Source: Haliotis asinina (Eukaryota; Mollusca; Gastropoda; Lepetellida; Haliotidae). Taken from it: a stretch of 64,000 bases of DNA. A program made the translations under genes and the position numbers. The stretch covers positions 1,293,478-1,357,477 of the forward strand of contig NC_090290.1 of assembly GCF_037392515.1 (NCBI RefSeq). The letters run 5' to 3'. The notes below the pieces were generated by a model. It worked only from the letters and a program-made list of their open reading frames with translations. It had not been told where the DNA came from and ran no database searches. The first letter of the stretch is position 1; each line of letters opens with the position of its first letter. This document shows, piece after piece, positions 13,501 through 22,053 of this stretch.

Positions 13501-14085
13501 TTTTGAAGCCCATTTCTGGTGTACCCTGCAGTGATATTGGTGGAATAATGCTACAAACATTACTCACTCACTCACTCACTCACTCACTCACTCACTCACT
13601 CACTCACTCACTCACTCACTCACTCACTCACTCACTCACTCACTCACTCACTCACTCACTCACTCACTCACTCTGGACGTGGCCATTTTGAATGTCATTG
13701 CAAATAACATGAAATCTCAGTTTGGATGGTAACACAGTTTGTGGCTCAGTCTATGGGTTTAAGTCAAATGGACTGAACTATTCTTGAAGTCATGATATCA
13801 TGATAGTTTTCAAGAAATTCCACTTCCGAGTTTACAGGTTTATGTATTGTTTGCTGATTATGAATTGAAATGAAAGTTGATGTGATGTTTTCAGTTTGAC
13901 AGGATCAGGAAAAGGTATTGGCACACATAGTTTTACAAAGTCACAACTGAATTACCTGTTTGGTGCTGTATCCACTCTTTAGGCTTATTTACTAAGCCAC
14001 TAACATGATGAATTTATTTCAGGACAACTTGCTGGCTGCCAATGCCCTGGAGTTTCTTGGCCTGGACAGGTCCATGTTTCAGTAA
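1515..14085 (+). CDS. ACMSD: ACMSD: 2-amino-3-carboxymuconate-6-semialdehyde decarboxylase (complete, 10 exons)
   Basis: ACMSD removes the carboxylate of 2-amino-3-carboxymuconate semialdehyde in the kynurenine pathway of tryptophan breakdown. This diverts flux from quinolinate/NAD synthesis towards picolinate and oxidation. It is a cytosolic zinc enzyme of the amidohydrolase superfamily. I joined exons 1515-1571, 2157-2298, 3613-3662, 4448-4607, 5129-5205, 5815-5908, 6238-6333, 6736-6908, 13210-13308 and 14023-14085. All introns are GT-AG, phases agree, and the total is 1011 nt, 336 residues plus stop, the length I recall for the vertebrate enzyme. Metal ligands are H6 and H8 (start MKIDIHTH), H174 (FVHPWD) and D291 ([11 protein letters not shown]). 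H224 (CFAHGG), R47, W191 and R243 also fall at family positions. The start was chosen because the HxH motif follows it directly. No disabling lesion is visible. The 36-bp minisatellite sits inside intron 8. Confidence 0.96.
2157..2298 (+). CDS. ACMSD: ACMSD exon 2
   Basis: Follows acceptor TTGCAG and runs from [13 protein letters not shown] to REMDAT-like KEMDAT plus one base, before donor GTCAGG (phase 1). It encodes residues 20-66. R47 in LFRV is the position of a known substrate-binding arginine, and NCW (52-54) is conserved in the family. Confidence 0.93.
2585..2702 (+). mobile_element. Two tandem SINE 3' tail fragments in ACMSD intron 2
   Basis: tgccatatagatggaatact gctgactgtgtcataaaact aaactcactcac is followed at 2650 by gccgtatagctggaatattg ctgagtgcagcataaaaata aactccctc. 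Both are copies of the shared SINE 3' end. Confidence 0.75.
3613..3662 (+). CDS. ACMSD: ACMSD exon 3 (50 nt)
   Basis: Short exon after TTTTCAG reading [16 protein letters not shown], the conserved strand after the first metal site, and ending before donor GTAAAA. It enters in phase 1 and leaves in phase 0. It has no start codon, so it is easily missed. Confidence 0.93.
4448..4607 (+). CDS. ACMSD: ACMSD exon 4
   Basis: Starts [10 protein letters not shown] after CACATAG, includes [20 protein letters not shown], and ends CRTEL plus one base before donor GTGAGC (phase 1). TLPMQ-PELAV is a strong ACMSD signature. Confidence 0.94.
5129..5205 (+). CDS. ACMSD: ACMSD exon 5
   Basis: Reads [20 protein letters not shown] then LQPVFA before donor GTGAGT (phase 0). 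The G-x-x-G-VQIG-HVN block is characteristic of ACMSD. Confidence 0.94.
5321..5392. repeat. 22-bp tandem repeat, ~3 copies, ACMSD intron 5
   Basis: gacatcacccttgaataata t and close variants at 5323, 5343 and 5363. Confidence 0.85.
5815..5908 (+). CDS. ACMSD: ACMSD exon 6 (HPWD metal site)
   Basis: Reads [20 protein letters not shown] then [11 protein letters not shown] plus one base before donor GTAGGT. H174 is a metal ligand and W191 is a known active-site-region tryptophan. Its last ~23 bases and the donor are repeated four more times in the intron immediately downstream. Confidence 0.95.
5886..6031 (+). repeat. Tandem duplication of exon 6 end plus splice donor
   Basis: About five degenerate copies of a ~30-bp unit built on tactggttaccatggcttg and gtaggtaggtca. 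The first copy is the real exon 6 end, encoding YWLPWLVG and its GTAGGT donor. Copies near 5917, 5947, 5978 and 6010 lie in intron 6. The second copy keeps a GTAGGGAGG-like donor; later ones have decayed. Confidence 0.85.
6048..6095 (+). mobile_element. Fragment of foldback MITE-like repeat in intron 6
   Basis: The stretch tttagcgccaagagagcttc plus aaaatccaggcccagg matches the terminal arm of the foldback element at 28753-28852 (gcgctaacagagcttcggaa and following). Only one arm is present here. Confidence 0.55.
6238..6333 (+). CDS. ACMSD: ACMSD exon 7
   Basis: Follows TCTTCAG and reads [20 protein letters not shown] then [11 protein letters not shown] plus one base before donor GTAATT. H224 in CFAHGG is the conserved catalytic/metal-side histidine. 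Phase 1 in and phase 1 out. Confidence 0.95.
6736..6908 (+). CDS. ACMSD: ACMSD exon 8
   Basis: Follows ATTTTAG-type acceptor and encodes [20 protein letters not shown] through [20 protein letters not shown] to DVMGK, before donor GTGTGT. R235 and R243 lie in the GRI-HGF-x-RPDLC block; R243 matches the substrate-binding arginine of the family. It is followed by the 6.3-kb minisatellite intron. Confidence 0.95.
7048..13068. repeat. 36-bp minisatellite, ~167 copies, in ACMSD intron 8
   Basis: About 6 kb of head-to-tail 36-bp units (gatggtacatgggccctaga followed by ggcccaggttgatgta). Variants alternate ggCCCTAGAGG, ggACTCTTGAGG and GGT/GTT after GAT. Because 36 is divisible by 3 and the unit lacks stops in one + frame and in - frames, it yields a 1,736-codon + ORF ([12 protein letters not shown] repeats) and a 1,784-codon - ORF ([12 protein letters not shown] repeats). 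Consensus-type GT donor and AG acceptor sites of ACMSD flank it, and the exon 8 to exon 9 protein join is seamless without it, so it is intronic. The edges are more degenerate (stops after 12525). Confidence 0.97.
13210..13308 (+). CDS. ACMSD: ACMSD exon 9 (catalytic Asp291)
   Basis: After TTGTCACAG it reads [20 protein letters not shown] then [13 protein letters not shown] before donor GTACTC; phase 0 on both sides. D291 in [10 protein letters not shown] is the final metal ligand/catalytic aspartate of the amidohydrolase fold. Confidence 0.95.
13430..13673 (+). mobile_element. tRNA-type SINE remnant with (ACTC)28 tail in intron 9
   Basis: Degenerate head (ggggtagtgagatccggattc, near 13460) followed by the body gaagcccatttctggtgtac and tgatattggtggaataatgc. 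It ends in an uninterrupted (ACTC)n tract at 13562-13673. The body matches the SINE copies at 31912-32178 and 49325-49456. Confidence 0.7.
14023..14085 (+). CDS. ACMSD: ACMSD exon 10 (C-terminus and stop)
   Basis: After TTTATTTCAG it encodes [20 protein letters not shown] and stop TAA. The NAL-FLGL ending is typical of ACMSD. I found no clear AATAAA signal close behind. Confidence 0.93.
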   Translation, partial: DNLLAANALEFLGLDRSMFQ

Positions 14086-15309
14086 AGAATCACAGGATCA
14101 ACATCAAAGTGCTACTAGTCTACCCAAGAAATCCTGATAATCCAACATGTGAAAGCCCAAACACTGTGTGATATGTAACACCAAACGATGGAATTAATCT
14201 GGTGTGGATATACAGGCAGATATGTGATATAGCTTACTGTGGTGTATACCTAAAGAAAACAGTTCAATCAAAACAAAACTTGCCAAATCAACATTGAACC
14301 TTCAACAAAGATTATTAGACACAGTGACAGTGCTAGGTAATACAATGCTGCCTTCAGCACTGCAAAAAAGTTGGGCAACCATGTTGACAAATTTGAACGC
14401 AAGGTTTGTAAAGCAGATCTGTATAAAACGAATTAAGGAAGTTCCCGTCACCTGAGGCAACGCAGTAAGCTATGCAGAGTTGCGTCCCATTAATCACCCA
14501 ACAAATCCTTGTTGCATTTTCATGTGACTATGTGGTACAGGTAAAAGACCTCTCATATGAAGCAGTTGATTTATGGTATAAGGGGAATGTGTTAGGAGGA
14601 TGTGAACTGAAGAAAACGGTATCTTTTGGGGACATATCAGGGTCATATAGGGACACAAATGCAAACACGGCAAGATACGTAGTGTGGGTCGCACACTCTT
14701 GTGTTTTAAACAAAAAGCGTCACCTTTCTGACACTAAAGGCAGAATTATCTATGTGTAATCATGAGAAACTGGATCTTCAGTGTTAGTACAAACACCGAG
14801 ACTGAGGTCTTGTTTAGAAGTATTACATATTTGGGCAGTTTTTTAGATACAGGGTGAATAGCGAAACCAATATTATGGACACTCCGCAGATTAACTCACC
14901 ATCTGCTGTCCTCTGCTGTCCTTTCCTAAAGTGTAATAAGTTTGATCTGGCAGAAATATGTGATGTCGTTGTGTACATCTGACTGTATTTTGTAAGCCTA
15001 TGGCCAGCTTGATGAATACTGCCCGACTCGAAACAAACATCATGTCACCGAGAATTGGTTCCGAGTAACTCAGAGCTCCCATTGATCATGGGCAGTGACA
15101 TTAGCGGGATGTGATGGAAGTAAAAAACCACACGGAAACAATGTGAAAGCTGACAGGCAGATGTATGATTAACTTGGGATCAGGGCCATATTAGCATTGA
15201 TTCAAGGTGAACTAGAACTTCCTCACACACTAGGTTAGGTGTCAAGAATGTCTTAGTAACAGTACTAGTATTAGGCGCTTCGGGTATAAACCAACCAAAC
15301 TGACCAAAC
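14086..15309. other. ACMSD 3' flank, no recognised gene
   Basis: Probably the 3' UTR followed by intergenic sequence. The 95-codon ORF at 14472-14759 (+) and its antisense shadows show no motif I recognise. Confidence 0.45.
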
Positions 15310-15375
15310 CCATGCTTGTCGTGAGAGACGACTAACGGGATCAGGTGGTCAGGCTGACTCTTGGTTGACATGTCA
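15305..15375 (+). mobile_element. SINE family 1 fragment (5' body)
   Basis: Contains aaacccatgcttgtcgtgag then gacgactaacgggatcaggt and ggtcaggctgactcttggtt, the 5' body of the family seen complete at 63190-63437 on the other strand. Confidence 0.7.
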
Positions 15376-15927
15376 TATACTCTTTAAAAAGGTAGGGGAA
15401 CTGTGCTTTCAATGTACGATTGTCGAAATTGGGAGATATATGGGTTTGAATCAATGTTGATATAATATTAATGGATGTTTTGAGAATGCGTCACCACATG
15501 GATTTCATTCAAAGCAAAGCTGCTCGTTCAGTTATAACCCTTGTTAGGTAACTGGATTATGACCTGAAAATTTCAGGTTTACAATTTTCAGTCAGTAGTG
15601 TGCGATTTGATTGTGAAAACCCGCGCCAAGCTCAGGTTCCAGAAAATTATCGAAACTGGTCTACAGTGATTTATCGGCCTGCTTGAAAAACGTCAAGATT
15701 CCTAAACGACACCCCATGCACGTGTAGGAGGCTCCCACGTTGTGCACGTGCTTCCCATGCATTGTGCTTGCGTGTGGTGAAAGCGTGAAATGTTGCTGCA
15801 TAAACAAGATGAATGTCATTGTAACGTTCTTTCTGCCAGACTTATTTTTTGAAGAGTATAGTATCCAGTTGCGTGGATCGATTCTCACTTTGGTGATCAC
15901 GGGATTTTCTACTCGATTATTTATAGA

Positions 15928-15987
15928 TCGTCGCCATATAGCTGGAATATTGCTGAGTGTAGCTTAAGTTTACTCACTCAGTCGGGA
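15928..15987 (+). mobile_element. SINE family 1 3' tail fragment
   Basis: Reads gccatatagctggaatattg then ctgagtgtagcttaagttta followed by ctcactcag, the shared 3' end of the window's SINE families. Confidence 0.7.
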
Positions 15988-16619
15988 ACGAACCATTAAT
16001 GCTGCTCGCAACTCGCCTCATGTTCCGATGCATTCACACCGGTTGTCATCCATTCCCGGAATTTTCGTTTATTAACCATTATTTTCTCTTGGTATGCGCG
16101 AAACATGCCTGATATTACTTTGTTTCAGAAATTGTGAAGTATAGAAGGCATGGCAACGCATTAAACGTGAAGCGCCGTAAAATATGAAACCGCGTTCCCA
16201 TTTCAGTGAACAAGCCCATGAACCAAAGACATACGAGAGAGCACCTGCTACGTATATACCCTTCAGAAAAGGAAATGAAACGGATGAAATCTTGAACATA
16301 GCATAGGGTGTTACCCACAGCTGCACATGGATCATAACGAGTTGTTTTATTTGACGGCCCAGATAAGCATATCCCGGTTATATTAATTATTCAGTGTCGT
16401 ATTTTAAAGCTGAAGGTGCGTGGGCCTGAAACTCAGCAGATTTTATGTGGTTCCTGCCATGCTTGTGCCATCAGCCGGCAGGGTCATAGCTTAGCTTTAC
16501 TGGCATTACTGGAAATGCTACGGATGGAGGAACTCCAGAAAAGTGGTCAGAGCAATGCCGATTATGCTTAGGGTACTGCAACACAAGGCAAGGCTACAAG
16601 TCATGAGAAGCTCGCAAAA

Positions 16620-16800
16620 GAATTGGTCTAAAGCAACCAATGCTTGCCGTTAGAGACGACTTACTGGATCGGGTGGTCGGGCTCGCTGTCTGTGTTGGCA
16701 CGTCATAGTGGTGATGGTGTTAAATACTGGATTGTCTGGTCCTGTCTGATTATTGACAGGTCGCCGCCATGTAGCTGGAATATTGCTTAGAGTGGCAAAA
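16620..16800 (+). mobile_element. SINE family 1 copy, internally rearranged
   Basis: Begins agcaaccaatgcttgccgtt, contains gatcgggtggtcgggctcgc and actggattgtctggtcctgt, and ends gccgccatgtagctggaata then ttgcttagagtggc. It lacks the (ACTC)n end. Confidence 0.75.
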
Positions 16801-17555
16801 ACATGTTAGTCTCCATCCTTGAAGCAGATCTGGCACCAACAGATTGCCACTCCTCCTCGAGTAAGAAGTGTAACCTCATCATATGAATCCTTGTGAATTG
16901 AATTATGTAACAACGGTAAACTTGGAGAGTGTTCCTTCTGACCTTTAGATTAAAGAATTCTGAACCGTCACAACGTATTTCAAGTGATCTGCCTTCGTCT
17001 CTATCCATGTCTAAATTAGTTCTGTATCTATTTGTTAATGTTACATTAAACTTGTTCCTTAATACGTAATTATGCTTACGTTTTCTGAATCAAAGCTCTA
17101 CATACATCTTTGACATTCAGAACCAAATCATTCATTCATGTTTCGTCCTATTTTGCTTCCTCATGCCACATTAAAGACATTCAAAGACACGAATATATCA
17201 TCAGTGTTATCAGATAATATATTTTTTCTTGTCCTATTGGAGTGATAATTAAATCTAAATGTGTTATGCCTTGGTGCCGTACTTTTGACATTTACACAAG
17301 CATCACATGACATTTGAAGAATTTGAGCGGAAGATGCTCTATGACGTACGATTTTGGTCAAACGCCTCGCAAACAAACTGGTTGAAGATACGCTAAACGA
17401 CGCTTCTCATGTTTTGTTCAATACCTAGCAATTGTCTGCTTGCCTGCAGAAATGCAAGGTGGAGTATCAGCGAACATACCTTAAGCTTGGTGTCCTTTCG
17501 TCAGTCTTCTAGAAGAGTGGTAATATCTCAAACCACGTTAAGAACACAGGTATGA
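16801..17555. other. Intergenic sequence, nothing recognised
   Basis: AT-rich sequence with short ORFs only; no family motif or repeat pattern seen. Confidence 0.4.
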
Positions 17556-17812
17556 CTTTGTGGTAGGGTATGTTTTTATGCCGCTTTTAGCAATGTCCCA
17601 GCAAGGGGAAACCAGAGATGGGCTCAGCACATCCTACTCAACAGCGAAGATTTGTGGACTCGCTATTGGTGAGTTAGTGATGTGCTTTCTAAAACATTTC
17701 AGCATTATCGCCTGGGACACCAGCAATGGGCTTCACACATTGTACCAATGTGGGGAATGGAACCCGGGTCGCCCGCCTGAAGAGCGCTTTAACCATTAGG
17801 CGACCCCACTGC
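17556..17812 (-). mobile_element. tRNA-type SINE, two partial copies
   Basis: On the - strand the head reads ggtcgcctaatggttaaagc with a box-B-like cgggttccattccc region, then aagcccattgctggtgtccc. A second partial copy at 17556-17625 has ccgcttttagcaatgtccca read on +. Together they form one SINE interrupted or duplicated near 17630-17695. Confidence 0.65.
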
Positions 17813-17849
17813 GCGCTGATAATGTTGATTATGATTATCGTTTCATTGT

Positions 17850-18035
17850 CTCCCCGACCAGTGAAGGCCCCGGGGTAGAATAGGCCTTCAGCAACCCATG
17901 CTTGTAAGAGGCGACTAACGGGATCGGATGGTCAGGCTCGCTGACATGGTTGACACATGTCATCGGTTCCCAGCTGCGCAGATCGATGCTCATGTTGTTG
18001 ATCACTGGATTGTCTGGTCCAGAATCCATTATTTA
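17850..18035 (+). mobile_element. SINE family 1 copy, 3' end missing
   Basis: Starts near aggccccggggtagaatagg, then cagcaacccatgcttgtaag, gcgactaacgggatcggatg, ctcatgttgttgatcactgg and attgtctggtccagaatcc. It stops before the ATATAGCTGGAATATTGC tail. Confidence 0.8.
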
Positions 18036-18104
18036 AGGACAATCCTTTGATTAACATCATAAGAATTGGGATACGCAATTAGGATAAGATGTGTTAACGA
18101 AGTT

Positions 18105-18150
18105 GATCCCATTAGTCACTCTTGCGACAAGCATGGGTTGCTGAACTAGT
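18105..18150 (-). mobile_element. SINE family 1 fragment
   Basis: The + strand reads gatcccattagtcactcttg then cgacaagcatgggttgctga, the reverse complement of the family 1 body. Confidence 0.55.
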
Positions 18151-18242
18151 CTGACACGGAACGACAGGGGCTCTGGGTGTGCATCCCTGTCACTTGAACA
18201 GATACTTCTGAGTTATTGAATTTGGGCCTTACGTAACCTCTA

Positions 18243-18362
18243 GGTGGGGTAGCCTAGATGTTAAGGCGTTCGAACGGCACGCTTCCACTACTTTTTCTTA
18301 AGAATATAGTTTCATTTTCTTAAATATTGCTAAAAGCGTAGTAAAACTAAACTCTCTGGTAC
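18243..18362 (+). mobile_element. tRNA-type SINE, internally deleted
   Basis: Head aggtggggtagcctagatgt with ttaaggcgttcgaacggcac is directly followed by the tail aatattgctaaaagcgtagt aaaactaaactct. The box B region and the middle body are missing. Confidence 0.65.
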
Positions 18363-18911
18363 TCGCTCGACTCATTACAGAAGCGTTTGGTGGACCGAGT
18401 CTGTCCAGGACATCCACTGTGAATCCAGAAATTGTCAACTGGAACATTGATTGATGATGTGATTCTTGCTATTGGTTTCATGCACCAGTCGCTATGAACG
18501 TTCGACGACCCTCCGATGAGTACTAAATTATTGTGGGTTCCTTAAAAGCATTGGTTTATGGTATCACGTAACTTCCGCCTCTATACAGGCACTTACCCAG
18601 CTCGTTAGCGGGTATATTGATACCATCGGTGGTGGTCTGTGTGTGAAACGAAGCTCGGTTAACACTTGGTTCTAGGGTGCTTGGCGGATGTCCGGCGGCT
18701 TTGTGGCTAGTTCTCTGTCCGTCACGAGTGGTTTGATGACCATCATGGGCTAAATCATGAAATCTGTTCTCGGTTTGGTCACCTTGACCTCGCCTGACAT
18801 TGTCGTGACATTGAAAGAGTGTGTCTTACACGTCTGATATGACACAAGATGATAGAGTATTATAGGAGTTTGCAAATGTTTGAGTGCCCTTAATTATTTG
18901 GAGTGTTTGTT

Positions 18912-18913
<2 letters not shown>

Positions 18914-18985
<72 letters not shown>
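18914..18985. repeat. (TA)36 microsatellite
   Basis: Seventy-two uninterrupted bases of alternating TA. The run is self-complementary and could extrude as a cruciform. ORFs across it (YIYIYI runs) are artefacts. Confidence 0.97.
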
Positions 18986-18987
<2 letters not shown>

Positions 18988-19309
18988 AGCAAGTTGACGA
19001 GAGCGTATGTGTTTTGTTTTTTGCTTCTTTTGGTTTTTTGTGTGTGTGCATGTGTGTGTGTGAGGTAGCACGAGATTCGAAGAGATGAATACCACTTTGA
19101 CTGAAACAGTGTCGACGGAACCTTTGTTTACATATACCTCACTCACTCACTCACTCTCTCATGATGACCATCAGCAGATAACAGAAGCGTATTGTATTTG
19201 TTATCTCAACGCCCGTTCGACTGCAATTTGGCCGCCGAACCAAAAGAAAAAAAAAGAAATCAAAGTGTTTAGTGTTTTAAGCCCGATATAATGGTGAATA
19301 TGCGATTCT

Positions 19310-19475
19310 ACAAATTCTGATTCGAGTCAGGAACCTTATCGCCAGCACACAAGGTCAGCGATCTAACCCACTCAGCCTCCTCACATGAGGGAGCCGCGAT
19401 GGCTGAGTGGGTTAGATCACGGGTCTTCTGTGCTGGAGGTTGAGTGCCCGACTCAACAGTTGTATCAACTGTAAT
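19310..19475. mobile_element. Head-to-head pair of tRNA-derived SINE fragments (inverted repeat)
   Basis: Right arm (19388-19465, +) reads gatggctgagtgggttagat with a tRNA-like box A (TGGCTGAGTGG), followed by cttctgtgctggaggttgag and tgcccgactcaac. Left arm (19312-19378) is its imperfect reverse complement, containing gatctaacccactcagcctc and gattcgagtcaggaacctta. The junction is ctcacatgagg, itself palindromic. This is a different SINE head from the other families here. Confidence 0.65.
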
Positions 19476-20009
19476 TGACTGAAAAAGTGTCATCCCAAAT
19501 ATGACAAATGGTATCCCGACATACAGCAGAAATGTTGTCCGGCGGTAAATAAGAGTCCAAGAGCGTCCGTTGTTGTTACTCTTGGGTGGTAGTTCAGGAT
19601 GGTGGACAAGAGGCGGAGGCAACACAGGAGTCTGTGGTAGAGATGAAGGCAACAGCAGCCATGCTTTATTATTGCTTGGTCGAATGATGGTCGAAATGGT
19701 ACACACAGTGGTAAACATGTGACAGAACGCACATCAGGACTGAGTGGACAATGTTCCCTCAGTCACTTGCACACATTCAGAAGTCGGATGGCGATTCATC
19801 ATCGTCGACGTATTCGTCCACTTCTGTCGATGATCTGGTTTAACAGCTTGGTTCCCGTGACTGGTCTCCCAGGTTGGTCTCGCTGGTTGGTCTCCCAGAC
19901 TGACCATATCAGTGAAGTTTTTATACACAGAGCCATTACGCCACATTGTACAAGGTCACTGGCTCATGCACATGTACATGCGTGCGTGCCCCGTATGCCC
20001 CGTTGTTAC

Positions 20010-20506
20010 CGCTCTGCCTTCTCCAAATTCAGGTCAGTTACTGCTCCTCTGCATTTGGAAACCGGCAGATACTCAGATGTGAATGTGAATGAAGGGTGTG
20101 TTTTCAGCGCAGCGAGAATGTTGAGGATGAAAGACATGTTCTGTTCTACTGCCTTATGTATAATGATTTGCGTGAAAGTTTATATCAAAATGTCTGTTTT
20201 AGCTATCACAACTTCTTAGATGGCTGCGATAATTATAAATTAGTTTTACTTTTTAAATACCATGTATATTTCAGTGCCAAAACCTGCTTTTATATTTTAC
20301 AAAGAAGAAAACATATTTTATATGGATAGATTTTTTTACCCTACTTAACTATACCTTCATGTATTTGCATCTTTTTAGTGCATAATGCAATTTAGTTTAC
20401 AATGCTTTATAGTCTCATAACCCTTAAAGGGTGGCTCACTTTTACAGTATATCTTGTGTCAGCTGTGAGGTGAGACTTAAATGTCTGTCTGTCTGTCTGT
20501 CTGTCT
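20010..20506 (+). mobile_element. 3' end of a non-LTR retrotransposon with (TGTC)n tail
   Basis: Encodes SAFSKFRSVTAPLHLETGRY (20015-20075), then after a +1 frame break ENVEDERHVLFYCLMYNDLR and later KYHVYFSAKTCFYILQRRKH, ending at a stop near 20327. This resembles the post-RT C-terminal region of LINE ORF2 proteins, where a Cys-containing V-E-D-E-x-H-x-L-x-x-C-x-x-Y-N-D-L-R motif is common. A ~150-bp 3' UTR and a (TGTC)n simple tail at 20481-20506 follow. It is truncated at its 5' side and frameshifted. Confidence 0.7.
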
Positions 20507-20883
20507 AATAGATCGTTTGGATAAATGACGTTTAAAGAAACTTACTGAAATGATTCAGTCTATGACACAAGAAACAAACATCAGCCATTACAATGGGACA
20601 AATGCATGAAGTAACTAAATCGGCTTCAGGTTGTGGAGTAGCTTGTCTCAGAGTCCATGAACCACATACTTGTCCCTACTGCTCAGCACTTCCTGCAATG
20701 CTAAACCCGTAAATGAAGCAAGCTGTGTTTCTTCGGGTTAAGGATATCCCTCAAACGGGTTACTTGCTACTCTCAAAATTACAAACATTCAGAGACTAAG
20801 CGTTATTCTAGCTGTAGACATGCTCCGATTGTAAATGTCAACCACAACAATACATTTTTTCAAGATTGTAAGTTGAAACTGAA

Positions 20884-21121
20884 AAAGTGAGTGAGTTTAG
20901 TTTTCAGCCATATTCCAGCTACAAGGCGTTGATATTTAAATGATGAAGTCTGGACCAGACAATCCATTGATCAGCAGCATATACATCGATCTCCGCAATT
21001 GGGATACGAGGTCGTGATTTGTGTTAGCCAAGTGAGACAGCATGAAAACCCATTCCGTTGGTTGCGACAAGCATGGGTTACTGAAGATCAGCATTTCTCC
21101 CCCTGGACCTTCACGGGTTGA
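20884..21121 (-). mobile_element. SINE family 1 copy (near full length)
   Basis: On + it reads gtgagtgagtttagttttca, ccatattccagctacaaggc, gtctggaccagacaatccat, gatcagcagcatatacatcg, ttgcgacaagcatgggttac and ccctggaccttcacgggttg. The sense strand is therefore -, ending in the (ACTC)n tail at 20884. Confidence 0.85.
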
Positions 21122-21219
21122 CGCTGACAAAGGCTGTCTCTATACAACATCGCTTCTTTCTCCACGCCCTTCTCTAATATAGAATAATTCCCTTTGGGCG
21201 CTGTGGTACGTTGTGTGAA

Positions 21220-21277
21220 GCAAATTCTATTGTCATATGCTGGAATATTGCTAATAGCGCCCTAGAACTATATTCAC
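21220..21277 (+). mobile_element. SINE 3' tail fragment
   Basis: Reads tgtcatatgctggaatattg ctaatagcgccctagaac, a diverged copy of the shared SINE 3' end. Confidence 0.5.
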
Positions 21278-22053
21278 TTCAGACCATCGTGGACTGAGGC
21301 AATCGCTGCACGGAAACATGGCCAGCTTCAGCTGAAAGGGAATGTTAATCATCGGAGTTTGCCGACCTGGGCAAGACATTAGTACCGTTAATAGATAGGT
21401 GACTTTGGTCAGGTTGTAGTCACATGACTTAATCCTATCGTGTACCCATTCTCTGCTGGATGAATTGTGCCATTTTGAACAAACTCACTTGCCTAAGTTG
21501 AGACCACATGCTTCCTTATGGGGTAGGACTGAAGTCCAAGAAACTATCACAAGTCAGGCTGCCAAACACGCTCACCCATCCAAGGCCAGTCAGCCCCCAA
21601 CGTTGCATCACTTCAGCTGATTTGCAACATGAGCTCTATGCACAAGACCACGCTTGCCGCCCACATTAAAGGTAGAAAAATATAGCACAAACCTGTCTAC
21701 ACCAGCTTCTACATTCTGCGATTTAATTCAAGTAATGCACTGGTTTCATCTCCACCATATGTTCTCCGAGTGAAGAATTGTCTTGCCTTAGCGTGTATTT
21801 GTAACAGATGTTACCGTTGGGCCAGGGCTCACTCACCTTCTCCCGAACACCTGGTGTCACTACTTGTCTTTGAGAGAGAGAGAGTAGGAATCGCAAGGTG
21901 GACGTTTCGCGGCGTTCGAAATACCGGCCTCCCCGACCGTCCTTGATGGGTTATTTTCAACACGAACTGGCAGATGTTCTAATTTACCTGCCCGAAGGTC
22001 GGGTTAAGATTTAGACATGTATATGAAGATATTCATGATATTCCAAGATGCTA

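Noticed and set aside
13503..13691. ORF of Thr-His-Ser-Leu repeats
   Set aside because: It is the translated (ACTC)28 tail of a SINE.
18826..19146. ORFs with Tyr-Ile repeats
   Set aside because: Translation of the (TA)36 tract.
19719..20219. 166-codon + ORF as a gene
   Set aside because: Its second half is the LINE C-terminal fragment before a frameshift; its first half has no motif.
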